Part shown: one piece after another, positions 59,765 through 64,000 of the stretch
Numbering within the stretch: the first letter of the stretch is position 1
How the letters are laid out: each line of letters opens with the position of its first letter
DNA from: Calliopsis andreniformis
Taxonomy: Eukaryota; Arthropoda; Insecta; Hymenoptera; Andrenidae
NCBI RefSeq assembly: GCF_051401765.1
Contig: NW_027480566.1
Location: 847,501-911,500, forward strand
DNA length: 64,000 bases
Direction of reading: 5' to 3'
Notes under the pieces: generated by a model
Seen by the model: the letters and a program-made list of their open reading frames with translations, nothing else
Told to the model about the DNA's origin: nothing
The model's database searches: none
Translations under genes and position numbers: made by a program

Positions 59765-62206
59765 CTAACGTTCTCGTTTCGAACCGACGACTTTCGGTTC
59801 CGGAGCGACAGGAACGCTCCATGATTCTCGATTATCTCGACACAGGTAAGAGACAGAGGACAACAAGTGTATGGTTTTAGAGAGCCACGAGCACCAGGAA
59901 TAAGGATCTACCGTTGTCCCTTCGTTCCGTCGACATTCGGTTCCGGAGCGACACGAACGGGGACTTAGAATTTTTTCGCTCGGGCTCCGGAGCGACACGA
60001 ACGGGGACTTAGAATTTTTTCGCTCGAACTCCGGAGCGACACGATCGCTCCGTTATTCTACGTTCTCTCGGTCCACGGGCATCAGAGAGCAAAACAGCCT
60101 AATAGTTTTAGAGTGCCTCAACGATCAGGAATAAGGATCTAACGTTCTCGTTTCGAACCGACGACTTTCGGTTCCGGAGCGACACGAACGCTCCATGATT
60201 CTCGATTATCTCGACACAGGTAAGAGACAGAGGACAACAAGTGTATGGTTTTAGAGAGCCACGAGCACAAGGAATAAGGGTCTACCGTTGTCCCTTCGTT
60301 CCGTCGACATTCGGTTCCGGAGCGACACGAACGGTGACTTAGAATTTTTTCGCTCGAACTCCGGAGCGACACGATCGCTCCGTTATTCTACGTTCTCTCG
60401 GTCCACGGGCATCAGAGAGCAAAACAGCCTAATAGTTTTAGAGTGCCTCAACGATCAGGAATAAGGATCTAACGTTCTCGTTTCGAACCGACGACTTTCG
60501 GTTCCGGAGCGACACGAACGCTCCATGATTCTCGATTATCTCGACACAGGTAAGAGACAGAGGACAACAAGTGTATGGTTTTAGAGAGCCACGAGCACAA
60601 GGAATAAGGGTCTACCGTTGTCCCTTCGTTCCGTCGACATTCGGTTCCGGAGCGACACGAACGGTGACTTAGAATTTTTTCGCTCGAACTCCGGAGCGAC
60701 ACGATCGCTCCGTTATTCTACGTTCTCTCGGTCCACGGGCATCAGAGAGCAAAACAGCCTAATAGTTTTAGAGTGCCTCAACGATCAGGAATAAGGATCT
60801 AACGTTCTCGTTTCGAACCGACGACTTTCGGTTCCGGAGCGACACGAACGCTCCATGATTCACGATTATCTCGACACAGGTAAGAGTCAGAGGACAACAA
60901 GTGTATGGATTTAGAGAGCCACGAGCACCAGGAATAAGGATCTACCGTTGTCCCTTCGTTCCGTCGACATTCGGTTCCGGAGCGACACGAACGGGGACTT
61001 AGAATTTTTTCGCTCGGGCTCCGGAGCGACACGAACGGGGACTTAGCATTTTTTCGCTCGAACTCCGGAGCGACACGATCGCTCCGTTATTCTACGTTCT
61101 CTCGGTCCACGGGCATCAGAGAGCAAAACAGCCTAATAGTTTTGGAGTGCCTCAACGATCAGGAATAAGGATCTAACGTTCTCGTTTCGAACCGACGACT
61201 TTCGGCTCCGGAGCGACAGGAACGCTCCATGATTCTCGATTATCTCGACACAGGTAAGAGACAGAGGACAACAAGTGTATGGTTTTAGAGAGCCACGAGC
61301 ACCAGGAATAAGGATCTACCGTTGTCCCTTCGTTCCGTCGACATTCGGTTCCGGAGCGACACGAACGGGGACTTAGAATTTTTTCGCTCGGGCTCCGGAG
61401 CGACACGAACGGGGACTTAGAATTTTTTCGCTCGAACTCCGGAGCGACACGATCGCTCCGTTATTCTACGTTCTCTCGGTCCACGGGCATCAGAGAGCAA
61501 AACAGCCTAATAGTTTTAGAGTGCCTCAACGATCAGGAATAAGGATCTAACGTTCTCGTTTCGAACCGACGACTTTCGGTTCCGGAGCGACACGAACGCT
61601 CCATGATTCTCGATTATCTCGACACAGGTAAGAGACAGAGGACAACAAGTGTATGGTTTTAGAGAGCCACGAGCACAAGGAATAAGGGTCTACCGTTGTC
61701 CCTTCGTTCCGTCGACATTCGGTTCCGGAGCGACACGAACGGTGACTTAGAATTTTTTCGCTCGAACTCCGGAGCGACACGATCGCTCCGTTATTCTACG
61801 TTCTCTCGGTCCACGGGCATCAGAGAGCAAAACAGCCTAATAGTTTTAGAGTGCCCCAACGATCAGGAATAAGGATCTAACGTTCTCGTTTCGAACCGAC
61901 GACTTTCGGTTCCGGAGCGACACGAACGCTCCATGATTCACGATTATCTCGACACAGGTAAGAGACAGAGGACAACAAGTGTATGGATTTAGAGAGCCAC
62001 GAGCACCAGGAATAAGGATCTACCGTTGTCCCTTCGTTCCGTCGACATTCGGTTCCGGAGCGACACGAACGGGGACTTAGCATTTTTTCGCTCGAACTCC
62101 GGAGCGACACGATCGCTCCGTTATTCTACGTTCTCTCGGTCCACGGGCATCAGAGAGCAAAACAGCCTAATAGTTTTGGAGTGCCTCAACGATCAGGAAT
62201 AAGGAT
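59391..62206. repeat. Four-unit higher-order repeat (1408 bp), two copies
   Basis: The first copy has references 59391, 59765, 60139 and 60469; the second has 60799, 61173, 61547 and 61877. The rare GTAAGAGTCAGAGG variant in the opening unit of both copies (near 59475 and 60883) identifies the duplication, which extends the neighbouring five-unit pattern. Confidence 0.88.
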
Positions 62207-64000
62207 CTAACGTTCTCGTTTCGAACCGACGACTTTCGGTTCCGGAGCGACAGGAACGCTCCATGATTCTCGATTATCTCGACACAGGTAAGAGACAGAG
62301 GACAACAAGTGTATGGTTTTAGAGAGCCACGAGCACCAGGAATAAGGATCTACCGTTGTCCCTTCGTTCCGTCGACATTCGGTTCCGGAGCGACACGAAC
62401 GGGGACTAAGCATTTTTTCGCTCGAACTCCGGAGCGACACGATCGCTCCGTTATTCCACGTTCTCTCGGTCCACAGGCATCAGAGAGCAAAACAGCCTAA
62501 TAGTTTTAGAGTGCCTCAACGATCAGGAATAAGGATCCAACGTTCTCGTTTCGAACCGACGACTTTCGGTTCCGGTGCGACACGAACGCTCCATGATTCT
62601 CGATTATCTCGACACAGGTAAGAGACAGAGGACAACAAGTGTATGGTTTTAGAGAGCCACGAGCACCAGGAATAAGGATCTACCGTTGTCCCTTCGTTCC
62701 GTCGACATTCGGTTCCGGAGCGACACGTACGGGGACTTAGAATTTTATCGCTCGAACTCCGGAGCGACACGATCGCTCCGTTATTCTACGTTCTCTCGGT
62801 CCACGGGCATCAGAGAGCAAAACAGCCTAATAGTTTTAGAGTGTCTCAACGATCAGGAATAAGGATCTAACGTTCTCGTTTCGAACCGACGACTTTCGGT
62901 TCCGGAGCGACACGAACGCTCCATGATTCTCGATTATCTCGACACAGGTAAGAGACAGAGGACAACAAGTGTATGGTTTTAGAGAGCCACGAGCACCAGG
63001 AATAAGGATCTACCGTTGTCCCTTCGTTCCGTCGACATTCGGTTCCGGAGCGACACGAACGGGGACTTAGAATTTTTTCTCTCGGGCTCCGGAGCGACAC
63101 GAACGGAGACTTAGAATTTTTTCGCTCGAACTCCGGAGCGACACGATCGCTCCGTTATTCTACGTTCTCTCGGTCCACGGGCATCAGAGAGCAAAACAGC
63201 CTAATAGTTTTAGAGTGCCTCAACGATAAGGAATAAGGATCTAACGTTCTCGTTTTGAACCGACGACTTTCGGTTCCGGAGCGACACGAACGCTCCATGA
63301 TTCTCGATTATCTCGACACAGGTAAGAGACAGAGGACAAAAAGTGTATGGTTTTAGAGAGCCACGAGCACCAGGAATAAGGATCTACCGTTGTCCATTCG
63401 TTCCGTCGACATTCGGTTCCGGAGCGACACGAACGGGGACTAAGAATTTTTTCGCTCGAACTCCGGAGCGACACGATCGCTCCGTTATTCTACGTTCTCT
63501 CGGTCCACGGGCATCAGAGAGCAAAACAGCCTAATAGTTTTAGAGTGCCTCTACGATCAGGAATAAGGATCTAACGTTCTCGTTTCGAACCGACGACTTT
63601 CGGTTCCGGAGCGACACGAACGCTCCATGATTCTCGATTATCTCGACACAGGTAAGAGACAGAGGACAACAAGTGTATGGTTTTAGAGAGCCACGAGCAC
63701 CAGGAATAAGGATCTACCGTTGTCCCTTCGTTCCGTGGACATTCGGTTCCGGAGCGACACGAACGGGGACTTAGAATTTTTTCGCTCAGGCTCCGGAGCG
63801 ACACGAACGGGGACTTAGAATTTTTTTGCTCGAACTCCGGAGCGACACGATCGCTCCGTTATTCTACGTTCTCTCGGTCCACGGGCATCAGAGAGCAAAA
63901 CAGCCTAATAGTTTTAGAGTGCCTCTACGATCAGGAATAAGGATCTAACGTTCTCGTTTCGAACCGACGACTTTTGGTTCCGGAGCGACACGAACGCTCC
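62207..64000. repeat. Satellite array, right edge of window
   Basis: Unit references are 62207, 62537, 62867, 63241, 63571 and 63945; the last is cut by the window end. The variants CCATTCG with GGGGACTAAG, and TTTTTTTGCTCG, at 63241-63944 resemble those at 30423-31126, which suggests a long-range copy. The array shows no sign of ending here. Confidence 0.85.

Larger units (their letters stand above)
17068..64000. repeat. Tandem satellite array, 330/374-bp units, about 134 complete copies
   Basis: Using the start of CTAACGTTCTCG (CCAACG in some units) as reference, units begin at 17129 and recur to 63945, with spacings of 330 or 374 bp and a few of 329, 372, 373 or 376. The spacings fit about 75 short and 59 long units. 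Each unit is two 143-bp monomers plus one (330) or two (374) 44-bp modules; each block opens with CGGAGCGACACGA. Differences between units are mostly single bases. The array starts at the 155-bp block and continues past the right edge. No genes or mobile elements interrupt it. It may be a (peri)centromeric satellite or an expanded rDNA spacer. Confidence 0.97.

Noticed and set aside
17129..63804. About 130 similar 77-codon open frames on the minus strand, one per satellite unit, starting SLRS(P/S)SEKIL
   Set aside because: They begin with GTG rather than ATG, end at the same place in each unit and show no protein features. A recently amplified satellite whose ancestral unit happened to be open gives the same result. 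The 63-96-codon plus-strand frames have the same explanation.
17068..64000. CRISPR-like regular repeats
   Set aside because: Repeats are contiguous, there are no unique spacers, unit length is 330/374 bp, and the setting is an insect genome.

Overview
The window is eukaryotic, repeat-only DNA, almost certainly from an insect. It has two parts: a head-to-tail cluster of four R1-clade non-LTR retrotransposons on the minus strand (1-16861), and a very long tandem satellite array (about 17068-64000, running off the right edge). I see no host single-copy gene, tRNA, intact rRNA gene or CRISPR array. The insect assignment rests on the R1 family, which inserts at one fixed site in arthropod 28S rDNA. 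Each element here is bounded by the 11-nt core of that site, TGTCCCTATCT on the minus strand. Hymenoptera is plausible from the overall look of the proteins, but I cannot prove it.

R1 cluster, read along the minus strand from right to left. Element D (16850-10596) appears full length. It has a 5' UTR of about 1.1 kb, ORF1 (Gag-like, three zinc knuckles) and an intact 1049-residue ORF2 (APE-type endonuclease, reverse transcriptase, C-terminal CCHC finger). A T7 run near the start of ORF1 probably carries a one-base indel. Element C (10584-6006) is a close relative, 5'-truncated inside ORF1, with one nonsense codon in each ORF. Element B (5994-2153) belongs to a second, AT-richer R1 lineage. 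It begins just before the ORF1 zinc knuckles and carries a frameshift, a nonsense codon and an altered endonuclease SDH motif. Element A (1845 to the left edge) is of the B type, broken in ORF1, with about 0.19 kb of endonuclease coding sequence deleted. In all four, the ORF2 ATG overlaps the ORF1 stop. The 3' UTRs of B, C and D end with a short hairpin 45-52 nt before the target-site core, with compensatory stem changes.

Linkers. A 155-bp block lies upstream (minus strand) of A and also upstream of D (1882-2036 and 16917-17071, three mismatches). Next to A it is joined to 39-bp tandem repeats on one side and to 28S-like AACGAGATTCCC on the other. Next to D it is joined directly to the satellite on one side and to an A10-GC-T44 homopolymer tract on the other.

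Satellite array. About 134 complete units have two lengths, 330 and 374 bp. Every unit is two diverged 143-bp monomers plus one or two 44-bp modules, and every module begins with CGGAGCGACACGA. Units are arranged in higher-order repeats: a 9-unit, 3146-bp block duplicated almost perfectly (24131-30422), a 5-unit, 1738-bp block repeated three times (54882-59764), and several smaller local duplications. Each unit contains short dyad symmetries. The array is either a (peri)centromeric-type satellite or an expanded rDNA spacer. The R1 target fragments at its edge favour closeness to rDNA but do not settle the question.
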